A stretch of 64,000 nucleotides of DNA from Candidatus Caldilinea saccharophila (lineage in GTDB: Bacteria; Chloroflexota; Anaerolineae; Caldilineales; Caldilineaceae). Positions within the stretch are counted from its first letter, which is position 1. Each line of letters starts with the position of its first letter. Made by a program: the position numbers and the translations under genes. The stretch lies in contig JADJVW010000023.1 in the NCBI GenBank assembly GCA_016710365.1, forward strand, positions 66,073 through 130,072. The letters run 5' to 3'. Below the pieces are notes generated by a model. It was not told the DNA's origin and ran no database searches. It saw nothing but the letters and a program-made list of their open reading frames with translations. This document shows, piece by piece, positions 29,764 to 39,898 of this stretch.

Positions 29764-30579
29764 TCACGCCTCCGCCACCATTTCCTGATAGGTTGCCTGG
29801 CTGACCAGCCGCTCGTTGAGCGCGCGCACCGTGGCGTTCGACAGCCTGACTTCTTTGGCGCGCGCGCGCACGTGATCCTTGAGTTGGTCCGCGCGCAGCG
29901 CGGGCACGGTGGGGTTGTTCAGTTCAAGCTGGATCTCCTGGTTGAGAAAGACCGCCGCGCCGTCGACCGGCACCGACGCCAGCAGCGGGTCGACGCCAGC
30001 GCCTTCCTGGCCCTGTCCCAGCAACTGGCGAATCTTCTGCTTCTGCTCCTCCAGATCCTGCGCGGGGTTGCCCACGCCTTCGCGCGCGAAAATTGTAAAG
30101 ATGCGCCCAAAGCTGAACGGCTCGCGCCACTTGTCGCCGTTGACGATGACCCGCCCTTTGTCCGAGCGCACAGCAAAGACGGTGACGCCGTTAGGCCCGG
30201 CCACTGCATAACCGACCGGCAGGCTCATGGCGAAGTAGTTATACTTGTCGTCGAAGCCCTTCATGTTGCGCTCCAGCACTTCATCCGGGCGCTCGTAGAA
30301 GCGGCTGCCCGGCCAGCGCCGCCGCGCAAAGCGGTTGATGTAGTAGCTGCCGATGCTGGCGAGCATAAAGCCGGTCGCCAGCGCAGCAAAGCTGATCCAT
30401 GACCAGTAGAGTTGCAGAAAGCCCGTAAAGCCTGCTTGCAGTGGCTGATCCGGCGGCAGCCAGGTCGGCACAAAACTCGCCAGCAGGCCGACAAAGAGGA
30501 TGGCTAGTCCGGCCAGGCTAAAGCGGCGGCCAAGCGTTTCTTTTTTCTTGATTTGAGCTGCGTTTCGATAAATTTTCAT
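29764..30579 (-). CDS. Two-helix membrane protein with weak NERD-like domain
   Basis: 271 residues. Two transmembrane helices (about 20-40 and 57-80) precede a soluble domain with GPNGVTVFAVRSDKGRVIV near 128-146 and NPAQDLEEQKQKI near 176-188, faintly like a nuclease-related NERD domain but without clear catalytic residues. It follows plsX on the same strand and may belong to that operon. Function unknown. Confidence 0.7.
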   Translation of the reverse strand: MKIYRNAAQIKKKETLGRRFSLAGLAILFVGLLASFVPTWLPPDQPLQAGFTGFLQLYWSWISFAALATGFMLASIGSYYINRFARRRWPGSRFYERPDEVLERNMKGFDDKYNYFAMSLPVGYAVAGPNGVTVFAVRSDKGRVIVNGDKWREPFSFGRIFTIFAREGVGNPAQDLEEQKQKIRQLLGQGQEGAGVDPLLASVPVDGAAVFLNQEIQLELNNPTVPALRADQLKDHVRARAKEVRLSNATVRALNERLVSQATYQEMVAEA

Positions 30580-30608
30580 GGATTGACCATTTCATGCATG
30601 GCGCACGG

Positions 30609-31644
30609 TTATGAAGAGGATGGGGCCGCGTGCGTGGCGGGTTGTTCCTGTTCGACGACGGCAATGCCGCGCTGAATCTTGGTAAGTAAGTCTTGCTCCA
30701 CCGACTGTTTGGCGACGCGGATCGCGTGGCGGATGGCAAAGGCGTTGCTGCGTCCATGCGCCACAATCACCACGCTGGAGAGGCCGAGCAGCACCGCGCC
30801 GCCGTAGTGGCTGTCGTCCATCCGCTCGCGCACGCGCCCCAACGACTTGCGCGCAAGCAGTGCACCCACCATCGCCAACGGGCTTTTCTTGATCTCTTCG
30901 GTGATCACCTGGGTCATCAGCCGTGCGGTGGTCTCCTGCAGTTTTGACAAAGATATTGCCGGTAAAGCCATCGGTGACGACGACATCAGCCAGACCCGTG
31001 GGAATCTCTTTGCTCTCGATATTGCCCTGGAAGTTGATGCTGGGCGTTTGCTCCAGCAGTTTGAAGCTTTCGATCACCAGTTGGTTGCCCTTGCCGGCCT
31101 CCTCGCCGTTGCTGAGAATGCGCACCGCCGGGTGCGCCACGCCCATCACATCGCGCGCGTAGATCGTGCCCATGATTGCAAATTGCTGGATATGCTCCGG
31201 GCGCACGTCAGCATTGGCGCCGACGTCCAGAATCATGCACGCGCCCTTGAGCGTCGGGAACGGCCCGATCAGCGCGGGGCGCAGAATGCCCTTGATGCGC
31301 CCAATATGCAGAATGCCCGCGGCCAGCGCGCCGCCGGTGTTGCCTGCGGAGACAAACGCCTGCGCCTCATTGCGCTTCACCAATTTACAACCGACGACCA
31401 TGGAACTGTCGGTCTTGGTGCGCACGGCCGCGGCCGGCTTTTCGTTCATTTCGATGACCTGCGAAGCCGCCACGATCGGCAGGTCAAGCCCTTGTGTATT
31501 GTGTTTCTTCAGCTCGACCTCGATCACATCGGGTCTGCCTACCAACGAGACTGTCACGCCGTAAATGCGCGCGGCTTCCACCGCGCCGGCAACAATCGCT
31601 TCTGGGGCGTTGTCGCCACCCATTGCGTCTAATGCGATATTCAT
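30609..31644 (-). CDS. plsX: Phosphate acyltransferase PlsX, frameshifted
   Basis: PlsX makes acyl-phosphate from acyl-ACP for phospholipid synthesis. The N-terminus NIALDAMGGDNAP, AGNTGGALAAG and DVGANADVRPEHI are typical. At 30942-30945 an extra A (minus strand AAAA) shifts the frame; removing it joins GNIFVK to LQETTARLM and gives a normal end with HGRSNAFAIRHAI. Repaired length is 344 aa. ATG 31644 is used; a GTG four codons upstream is possible. Part of the yesL-nnrD-degV-plsX operon. Confidence 0.92.
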
Positions 31645-31659
31645 AACATAGTCCACCCT

Positions 31660-32534
31660 CTAGAATCCGAGATCGTTTGGACATCCGGCCAGCCCTACCA
31701 CACCCGGCCCCGCCAGTGCTGCAATGGCCGGGCCGATGTCACTGAATTGCACTTCATCGATGGTCAGCACCGTATGCGCTTGCGCCAGCAGCGCCTCGGC
31801 ATCCTTCTGCGCGTTGGCGTGGATGACGCCGATGTTGAGCGGGCGGTCGCCATAGAAGTTGTGCAGACAGTCGATCACCTCTTGCAGCGAGCGTTTGCGG
31901 CCGCGCACACGCGCAATGACCGTGGCCGCACCATCCCACAATTCCAAAATCGGTTTGACCTGGAGTAATTCGCCGACGCCTGCCTGCAAATTGCCGACGC
32001 GCCCGCTCCGCGCGACATATTTTAACGTCTCCAGGGCGGCAAAGCCAACGATCTCTCCGCGCAATTTGCCCATCTTGCGCAAAAAGTCCTCGCGGGCGAC
32101 GCCTTGCTCCAGCAGCCGTGCGGCCATGATCGCCTGCCAGCCGCTGCCGATGCTGATGCTGTTGGAGTCCCACAAGGTGAAGCGTTCGGCGCCAAATTCC
32201 TGCGTCGCCATCTGCGCAGAGCGAAACGTTCCGGAAAGCTTGCTGGTCACGGTGACGACAAAGATATGCTCTGCACCCGACGCAAAGGCTTGCCGGTACA
32301 GCTCGGCAAAGTAGCTGGGCGGCGGCTGGCTGGTTGTCGGCAGCACCTTGCTGGCGGCAAGCTTCACATAGAAATCCTGCTCACTCAGCTCATGTTTGTT
32401 GCGATAGGACTCCTCGCCAAAGATGACCAGCGTCGGCGCTTCGAGCATCCGATAGCGCGCCAGCAAGTCGTCGGGCACGTTGCTGCTGGTGTCGACGACG
32501 ATGCGTGTGTTCGCGGCGGTCATGACGTCGGGCG

Positions 32535-32538
<4 letters not shown>
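31660..32538 (-). CDS. DegV-family fatty acid-binding protein
   Basis: 292-residue two-domain DegV protein that holds a fatty acid for phosphorylation by FakA. Visible are the N-terminal IVVDTSSNVP, TSQPPPSYFAELY, TVTSKLSGTFRSAQMA and the YVARSGRVG segment of the fatty-acid site. ATG 32538 overlaps the nnrD stop by four bases. Placement just before plsX agrees with fatty acid or phospholipid metabolism. Confidence 0.9.
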
Positions 32539-34174
<1,636 letters not shown>

Positions 34175-34178
<4 letters not shown>

Positions 34179-34804
34179 GTGCCCGACATTTCCGGCGGCT
34201 TCGGGGCGAGATCCATCTCTTGTAATAAACCGACTAATGCGAAGTTGTGGCTCAAGACAAGCAGACCAGGCAGGAGCAGCAGCACCGGCACCACCAGCAC
34301 CACGCTCAACGTCACCAGCGCCAGTTGGAACAGGAGCATCAGCAACGAATAGAGCGGATGGCGCACCACCAGCAGAAAACTGTTGCGCAGCACCAACCCT
34401 AAGGTCGGCTCAGTCTGCTGCCAGAAAAGCGGATAGAAATATTGCCCAGCCAGCAGCGACGACACCAACAGCCACAGCGTAATGAACCCAGGCACGATCA
34501 TCCAGCCGCCGTTGGTCAGGTAAAAGTTGACGCTGCCCACCATGACCGGTGGCGCCACTATCACCAGCAGCCAGAGCAAGGCGCCTCGCCCGATAAATTG
34601 TTTGGCGCCATCCCAAAAGAAATCAAATCCGGCGCGCCGATAGTTGGCGATGCGGTTGCCGACGTAGTTGACGCCCGCCCAGGTCATCGGCGCGGTGATG
34701 ACCAGCAGCGTGCCCGCCCAAAAAACGAGACTCAGGCCAACTACCAGGAAGAACTCTTCGTAGGCGCCTTTCAGTGTGCGCCCCATGACAATAAAGGCTT
34801 TCAT
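34175..34804 (-). CDS. YesL/DUF624-type membrane protein
   Basis: 209 residues with about five to six hydrophobic segments. The layout (an early VVGLSLVFWAGTLLVITAP helix, an internal R-x-FFWD stretch, then repeated leucine-rich helices) resembles YesL-like proteins. First gene of the operon; its ATG lies only eight bases after the -10 box, so the mRNA is probably leaderless. Function unknown. Confidence 0.7.
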
Positions 34805-34806
34805 GG

Positions 34807-34824
34807 GTGTGAATTATATCACAC
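34807..34824 (-). promoter_or_regulatory. CRP-like operator over the -10 box of the yesL-nnrD-degV-plsX operon
   Basis: GTGTGAATTATATCACAC is a perfect 6-6-6 inverted repeat that contains TGTGA-N6-TCACA, the CRP/FNR-family site form. Its spacer, read on the minus strand, is TATAAT (34818-34813), a perfect -10 box, eight bases before the ATG. No clear -35 box is visible. Confidence 0.55.
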
Positions 34825-34953
34825 AGCCCTATGGGAGAATCCGATAGTGCGCGAAAGGATGTATATCCTGTCGGAACATGGAAGCCAAACCCTGCCAATT
34901 TGAAGTAAACCTATATAATGGGTAGAGCATTTGTTCTAAATGGATGTGGATAT

Positions 34954-35203
34954 TGTAGGTCGGGCTATTAGCCCGACGGGGTTGCGTCAACGATCGGGTG
35001 GCAGCCGACCGGCAACAGGTCTGGCCAGACAGTGTAGGTCGGGCTATTAGCCCGACGGGGTTGCGTCAACCATCGGGTGGCAGCCGACTGGCAGCAGGTC
35101 TGGCCAGCGGGTGACGATAACGCACAACAAGATGATTGGAAGCTACGTCGGGCTGATAGCCCGACCTACTATATCGCTACGTCGGGCTGATAGCCCGACC
35201 TAC
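34954..35203. repeat. Cluster of GTCGGGCT palindromes, two 79-base direct units plus two inverted cores
   Basis: Direct units at 34954-35032 and 35033-35108 (period 79, few differences), each starting TGTAGGTCGGGCTATTAGCC. Two further cores in the opposite sense lie at 35143-35169 and 35177-35203. A single copy lies at 29132-29157. No gene is present in 34825-35328. Confidence 0.8.
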
Positions 35204-35328
35204 GCATTAGGCTGCCGAATTTTTGGGGCCACCCTGATGTTGTAGCGACAAGATCGAAATTCTGGGTTATAAGATAAACTCACAAGCAGCAATCTACAAG
35301 TAAAGAGATCAAACATGAAGGAGAAACC

Positions 35329-35832
35329 ATGCAACCCTATCCTGTTTTAAACACACTCTTTCGCCATCACCTGTGGGCCAATCTCCAGCTTCTGGAACTG
35401 TGCAGCACGTTGAGCGAGGAGCAGCTTCAGGCCAGCGCGGTGGGCGGCTACGGCTCGATTGCTGACACGCTGCAGCACATGGTCCGCTCTGAACGTTCCT
35501 ACTTTGCGCGCATCAGCACCGGCCAGCCCTATCGCAGTCCTGAAGACGCGCCGCCTTTGGATTTTGCCGAAATGGCGCAATGGCTCCGCCACAGCGGCGA
35601 GGGGCTGATCGAATGGGCGCCCACCGTGCAGGCAGCCGACAGCGTGGAAATCCAGTGGGACAATGGAGGCGTCATCGGGCCGATCCAGGTTCCCAAGGCC
35701 GTGCTACTCACGCAGGCGATCAACCATGCCACCGAACACCGCGCGCAGATCATGGCGATTCTCACGCAACTGGACATCGAGCCGCCCGAACTGGATGCCT
35801 GGTCGTATTTCGACACGCAGGATCTCAGGTAG
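35329..35832 (+). CDS. DinB-family protein
   Basis: 167-residue four-helix-bundle protein with likely metal-binding histidines (LQHMVRSERSYFAR near 48-61 and NHATEHRAQIMAIL near 131-144). DinB proteins include thiol transferases and many of unknown function. AAGGAG stands before ATG 35329. Confidence 0.85.
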   Translation: MQPYPVLNTLFRHHLWANLQLLELCSTLSEEQLQASAVGGYGSIADTLQHMVRSERSYFARISTGQPYRSPEDAPPLDFAEMAQWLRHSGEGLIEWAPTVQAADSVEIQWDNGGVIGPIQVPKAVLLTQAINHATEHRAQIMAILTQLDIEPPELDAWSYFDTQDLR

Positions 35833-35840
35833 TCGTAATA

Positions 35841-36050
35841 ATCACACAATCAAGCAATCAATCCAGCGATCTCCCAAAGGTCAGCGCGCCGGCGTTGCGA
35901 GCGTTGACCGCGGCCGGTATTCAACAATTGGAGCAACTGACGCAGGTTAGCGAGACGGAACTTTTACGGCTGCACGGCATGGGCCCCAAGGCGATCGGAC
36001 AACTGCGCCAGGTGCTGGCTGCCAAGGGATTGACCTTTGCTGACGAATAA
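35841..36050 (+). CDS. Helix-hairpin-helix protein, start unresolved
   Basis: About 65 residues. The sequence SAPALRALTAAGIQQLEQLT followed by LLRLHGMGPKAIGQLRQVL is a clear helix-hairpin-helix, as in the RNA polymerase alpha C-terminal-like small proteins. No ATG, GTG or TTG stands at the expected N-terminus, and the frame continues back into the dinB gene; either an indel hides the start or a rare codon is used. The start given is arbitrary. Confidence 0.6.
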   Translation: MTQSSNQSSDLPKVSAPALRALTAAGIQQLEQLTQVSETELLRLHGMGPKAIGQLRQVLAAKGLTFADE

Positions 36051-36163
36051 TCGTCAGTTTCCCAAAAACTCATGTCGAATTCCGGGGCGGCTTGTTCGAC
36101 GTATCTGTAGAGCGGGGAATCTGCCGCTCCAGTTGAACCAACATTACACAAGGAGAACACACA

Positions 36164-36581
36164 ATGCGAGTCATGGTTTTGGTCAAAGCCAGCGAAGAGA
36201 GCGAAGCAGGTGTGATGCCCAGCACGGAGATGCTGACTGAAATGGGCAGCGCATAACGAGCAACTGGTCAAGGCGGGCGTGATGCTGGCGGGTGAAGGCT
36301 TGCAGGCCAGCAACAAAGGCGTGCGCGTCTACTTTTCTGGCAAGGAGCGCAACGTGGTCGATGGCCCCTTCACCGAAGCCAAGGAGCTGATCGCCGGCTT
36401 CTGGATCTGGCAGGTGAAGTCGATGGAGGAAGCCGTGGAGTGGGCGAAACGCAGCCCCTTCCAGGACGGCCAGCTAGAGCTGCGTCAGGTCTTTGAGACG
36501 GAGGACTTCGGCGAGGAACTGACGCCCGATCTGCGCGAACAGGAAGATCGGATGCGCACACAAACCGCGGCGAAGGCGTAG
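36164..36581 (+). CDS. YCII-related DGPF-domain protein, frameshifted
   Basis: 138-residue YCII-family protein once one extra G near 36251 is removed (MGS then HNEQLVKAGVMLAGEG). The DGPF motif is at VVDGPFTEAKELI, and the C-terminus FGEELTPDLREQE is typical. AAGGAG precedes ATG 36164. DGPF proteins are the regular neighbours of ECF42-group sigma factors, and such a sigma gene follows about 100 bases downstream. Confidence 0.85.
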
Positions 36582-36677
36582 GAGATGGCGCGCAATTGCC
36601 AACAAGGAGTCCGGCTTTCTAAAATCAAGTATACTGAAAGCCGGACTTCTGCCCCGGCAAAGTAAGCGGTAAATCTC

Positions 36678-37955
36678 ATGACAGTACCCGCCATCCAGCG
36701 CACCATCGCCGCGGTCTGGCGCATCGAGTCGGCCAGGCTGATCGCCGCGCTGGCGCGGCTGGTGGGCGATGTCGGTCTGGCCGAAGATTTGGCGCAGGAC
36801 GCGCTGGTGGCGGCGTTGGAGCAGTGGCCTGTCGAGGGCGTGCCGGAGAAGCCGGGCGCCTGGCTGATGACGGTGGCGAAACGGCGGGCGATCGACCGCA
36901 TTCGGCGTGACCAGGTATCGGCGCGCAAATATGCCGAATTGGGCCGGCAGCTTGAGGCGGAGCAGGACCAGGCTGCGGTGGATGGTGGGCAGACCATTGT
37001 CGATGACGTCGGCGACGATCTGCTGCGGCTGATCTTCATCGCCTGCCACCTGGCGTTCTCCACCGAGGCGCGGGTGGCGCTGACGCTGCGGCTGCTGGGC
37101 GGCTTGACCACCGCGGAAATTGGCCGCGCCTTCCTGACGCCGGAGTCCACCATCGCTCAGCGCATCGTGCGCGCCAAGCGCACCCTCGCCGCCGCTAACA
37201 TTCCGTTTGAACTGCCGGACGCGGCGGCCAGAAATGCGCGCCTCTCTGCGGTGCTGGCAGTGATCTACCTGATCTTCAACGAGGGCTACGCGGCGACGGC
37301 CGGCGAAGCGTGGATCCGCCCTGACCTTTGCGAGGATGCGCTGCGACTGGGGCGTATCCTCGCCGAACTGACGCCGCGGGAGCCAGAGGTGCACGGTCTG
37401 GTGGCGCTGATGGAGCTGCAGACGTCGCGGCTGCGTGCACGCCCCGGCCCGGCCGGCGAGCCGATCCTGCTGCTCGACCAGAATAGCGCACGCTGGGACT
37501 ATCTGCTCATCCAGCGCGGGCTTGCTGCGCTCCAGCGGGCGGAGAAGCTTGGCGGCGCGCACGGCCCCTATGCGCTGCAGGCCGCCATCGCCGCGTGCCA
37601 TGCGCGGGCGCGCACCGCTGAAGCCACCGACTGGCAACAGATCGCCGCGCTCTATGATGCGCTGGCGCAACTCACACCGTCGCCGATCGTGGAGTTGAAC
37701 CGCGCCGTTGCCCTGGGTATGGCCTACGGCCCGGCGGTGGGGTTGGAATTGGTCGACCTGCTGAATACGGAGCCGGCGCTGGCCGGTTATCACCTGCTGC
37801 CCAGCGTGCGCAGCGATCTGCTGGCGCGGCTGGGGCGCAACGAGGAAGCGCGCGCCGAATTCGCACGCGCCGCGGCGTTGACGCAAAATGCGCGCGAGCG
37901 TGACCTGCTGCTGGCGCGCCTGCATGCGTTGGACGCAGCGCCCGACTCCCGCTAG
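36678..37955 (+). CDS. ECF sigma factor, ECF42-like, with long C-terminal extension
   Basis: 425 residues. Sigma region 2 (residues 15-80: DLAQDALVAALEQWP, then GAWLMTVAKRRAIDRIRRDQ) and region 4 (about 118-170: LTTAEIGRAFLTPESTIAQR) are followed by a 240-residue helical extension with TPR-like character, as in the ECF42 group, where the extension replaces an anti-sigma factor in control. Pairs with the DGPF protein gene before it. Confidence 0.88.
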   Translation: MTVPAIQRTIAAVWRIESARLIAALARLVGDVGLAEDLAQDALVAALEQWPVEGVPEKPGAWLMTVAKRRAIDRIRRDQVSARKYAELGRQLEAEQDQAAVDGGQTIVDDVGDDLLRLIFIACHLAFSTEARVALTLRLLGGLTTAEIGRAFLTPESTIAQRIVRAKRTLAAANIPFELPDAAARNARLSAVLAVIYLIFNEGYAATAGEAWIRPDLCEDALRLGRILAELTPREPEVHGLVALMELQTSRLRARPGPAGEPILLLDQNSARWDYLLIQRGLAALQRAEKLGGAHGPYALQAAIAACHARARTAEATDWQQIAALYDALAQLTPSPIVELNRAVALGMAYGPAVGLELVDLLNTEPALAGYHLLPSVRSDLLARLGRNEEARAEFARAAALTQNARERDLLLARLHALDAAPDSR

Positions 37956-38296
37956 TCCGCATCAAGTTTGCTCAACAATTCGTCGGCGGCTTGCTCAATG
38001 GCGGTATAGTCATACTGGGCGGCGCGCTGTTTGGCGGCAATCAGCCCGCTGCGATGCAGCCGTTGAAAATCACCGTAGGGGAATTTGTAACGCTCTTTGG
38101 TCTCGGGGTTCGCATCGGGTTCAATGGCTAAAAACCACTCGCCGTAGGCTTCCCATCCATGGGCCTCCTGATATTCATTTTCCGCGTCACTGCTGGGCTG
38201 CGCAGCGTTCCAGTCACTCTCCAGCACATAGTGGTGGCTCTTGAGAAACTGGTGCGCCTTTTTGAGCGCCTTCTCATTGACATCAAGCTTTGCCAT
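37952..38296 (-). CDS. Conserved hypothetical protein
   Basis: 114 residues, acidic and soluble, with Trp/Tyr-rich central part (AHGWEAYGEWFLAIEPD). An AGGAGG SD precedes ATG 38296. Its stop overlaps the sigma gene stop (convergent). No function recognised. Confidence 0.75.
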   Translation of the reverse strand: MAKLDVNEKALKKAHQFLKSHHYVLESDWNAAQPSSDAENEYQEAHGWEAYGEWFLAIEPDANPETKERYKFPYGDFQRLHRSGLIAAKQRAAQYDYTAIEQAADELLSKLDAD

Positions 38297-38497
38297 CGTG
38301 GCCTCCTTGTGGATGATTCACTTGCGGCGTCTTTACGGCTGGCTAGATTTTGTGGCCGGACGCCGGTTTTGGTGTATCTTCACTGTAACAAGCTCAGCGG
38401 GGAATGGAATCACTCCAGGCACAGAGGAAGATTCAAGCAAGGGTACAACCTCTCATTCCGTTGCGCTGATGGAGACACAGGGAAGGAGAAGATTGTC

Positions 38498-39112
38498 ATG
38501 AACGGCAGCCGGCTAACCAACATGGTTTCGTTTTCCTGGTTGCTCATGCTGTTGGTTGTGCTATTGGTTGTGCTGCTGGCTGGCTGCACGCCGCTGGCAA
38601 CGCTGGACAACCCATCCGATGCAGCAGCAAGCGAACTGTCCAATGTCGCCACCAGTGCGTCCATCAATGCGGCTGAGGTCTATGCTGCCGTTGTGCGGCG
38701 GATTTACACGATCGATGACACTTTTGGCGGCGCATTGCAGCCGGCCCGGGTTTACCTGATCGGCCAGACCGATGACCGCATCGGCGATCCCGGTCTTGCG
38801 CAACTGCCTGCTCAGCCTATCAATGCAGCGACCCGGCAAGCCATGGTCGCACAGTTGGCCGACCTGCCCGCGCAGTGGGTGTGGGTGGAGCGCCGCGAGG
38901 ATGTTCCTCTCAGGCCAGAAGATGGCAGGATCGAGGGCGAGGGCGTCCTCATCACCCTCGGCAACATACATCCGCAAGCGGACGGCACGCTGCTGGTCTC
39001 CGGCAGCATCTATGTCGCCAGTTTGGCGGGTGGCGGCCAGACCTTTATCCTGGAAGAGACAGCAGACGGCTGGACAGTGACGGGCACAACGGGCGTTGTC
39101 TGGATCAGTTGA
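38498..39112 (+). CDS. Putative lipoprotein
   Basis: 204 residues; lipobox LLAGC with Cys30 after a long hydrophobic stretch. The mature part has no recognised domain; it carries RRIYTIDDTFGG near 68-79 and a C-terminal beta-rich segment ending in TTGVVWIS. GGAAGGAG precedes ATG 38498. Probably on the outer face of the cell membrane. Confidence 0.7.
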   Translation: MNGSRLTNMVSFSWLLMLLVVLLVVLLAGCTPLATLDNPSDAAASELSNVATSASINAAEVYAAVVRRIYTIDDTFGGALQPARVYLIGQTDDRIGDPGLAQLPAQPINAATRQAMVAQLADLPAQWVWVERREDVPLRPEDGRIEGEGVLITLGNIHPQADGTLLVSGSIYVASLAGGGQTFILEETADGWTVTGTTGVVWIS

Positions 39113-39178
39113 CGGCTCTCTGCTGAAAGCACGATAGTCGGCCCCAGCGGAAGACGAGAAGGATTTTTGGAGGAAAAA

Positions 39179-39373
39179 ATGGACGAACAACCCAACAAAC
39201 AAAGCAGGCAGAGCGGCAGCGGGATTGGCGTCGGCATTGCCGTCGGCGTGGCGATCGGCGCGGCGTTGGGCGTGGCGATGGACAACATTGGCGTGGGCGT
39301 GGCGCTGGGCGTGGCGATCGGTGCGGGCGTTGGCGCCGCGCTGGAACAGAACCAAAAAGAACGCACGGAGTAA
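39179..39373 (+). CDS. Small glycine-zipper membrane protein
   Basis: 64 residues: a polar head, then two Gly/Ala/Val-rich halves (GIGVGIAVGVAIGAALGVA and GVGVALGVAIGAGVGAAL) that suit a glycine-zipper helix pair. GGAGG precedes ATG 39179; a TTG four codons up is possible. Confidence 0.7.
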   Translation: MDEQPNKQSRQSGSGIGVGIAVGVAIGAALGVAMDNIGVGVALGVAIGAGVGAALEQNQKERTE

Positions 39374-39409
39374 GGGAAGGTGTGTGCGCTGCGTCCCAGA
39401 TGATAGGGT

Positions 39410-39474
39410 GCGTGCGTCGCACTGGTCAAAGGTGGCGTCGCCAAGAATCCTCTGTCGACCAGTGCGACGCACGC
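39410..39474. repeat. Perfect 18-base inverted repeat
   Basis: GCGTGCGTCGCACTGGTC (39410-39427) and its exact complement (39457-39474), 29-base loop, after the glycine-zipper gene and before the leader promoter. Confidence 0.65.
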
Positions 39475-39523
39475 CGGTGTTGAACTCACCAAAGTTCTGG
39501 TACGCGCCTGCGCTGCGCAGCGC

Positions 39524-39552
39524 TTGACAATCCAACTTGCTTCTGGCAAGAT
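39524..39552 (+). promoter_or_regulatory. Possible promoter of the ABC exporter leader
   Basis: TTGACA at 39524-39529 with a weak -10 (CAAGAT, 39547-39552) at 17 bases. Confidence 0.4.
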
Positions 39553-39605
39553 GCCGCTCGTTACGATTGATCGCGAAAGTTATTCACAGAAAGGAGGGAT
39601 TCATC

Positions 39606-39683
39606 ATGATGCGCAGCCACAATCTATCTACGATGAGCACCACTCCTGTGAGCGCGTTGCCACAGCGGTGCGCCGCGCCATAA
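39606..39683 (+). CDS. Leader peptide of the ABC exporter attenuator (candidate)
   Basis: 25-codon frame ATGATGCGC.. to TAA with an excellent GGAGG SD (39593-39597) eight bases before the start. The peptide is MMRSHNLSTMSTTPVSALPQ then RCAAP. It ends 30 bases before a T-tract terminator. GCCACAG inside it (39659-39665) is complementary to CTGTGGC in the terminator right arm (39734-39740), so ribosome position could decide which hairpin forms. The layout resembles leader peptides before drug-exporter genes; function is inference. Confidence 0.5.
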   Translation: MMRSHNLSTMSTTPVSALPQRCAAP

Positions 39684-39712
39684 TTTGGCCAGACGCCCTC
39701 TTTGCTTCAAAC

Positions 39713-39747
39713 AAGGTCACATGAGCAGGTGCTCTGTGGCCTTTTTT
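39713..39747 (+). terminator. Leader terminator 1
   Basis: Nine-base stem (39713-39721 with 39735-39743, one G-U pair) followed by a T-run, between the leader peptide and the exporter gene. Confidence 0.65.
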
Positions 39748-39843
39748 GTTTCCCTTGATGCGTACAGGTTAATGTGCTTGGGAAGCAGAAGTCACGGGAT
39801 AGATTTTCCCTGCCCGTGATCTTGGCATGGTTGAACTGGATCG

Positions 39844-39870
39844 GCAGCGGGCCTTATCCGCTGCTTTTTT
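39844..39870 (+). terminator. Leader terminator 2
   Basis: GCAGCGG (39844-39850) pairs with CCGCTGC (39858-39864), followed by TTTTTT, only about 28 bases before the exporter GTG. An extra hairpin (TCACGGG/CCCGTGA, 39792-39819) lies just upstream. Confidence 0.65.
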
Positions 39871-39898
39871 GATTGGTGGCAACTGAGGAGAAAGCTCT

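Noticed and set aside
39774..39819. Second leader peptide (15 codons, from ATG 39772)
   Set aside because: No SD before it; kept only as a note within the attenuator region.
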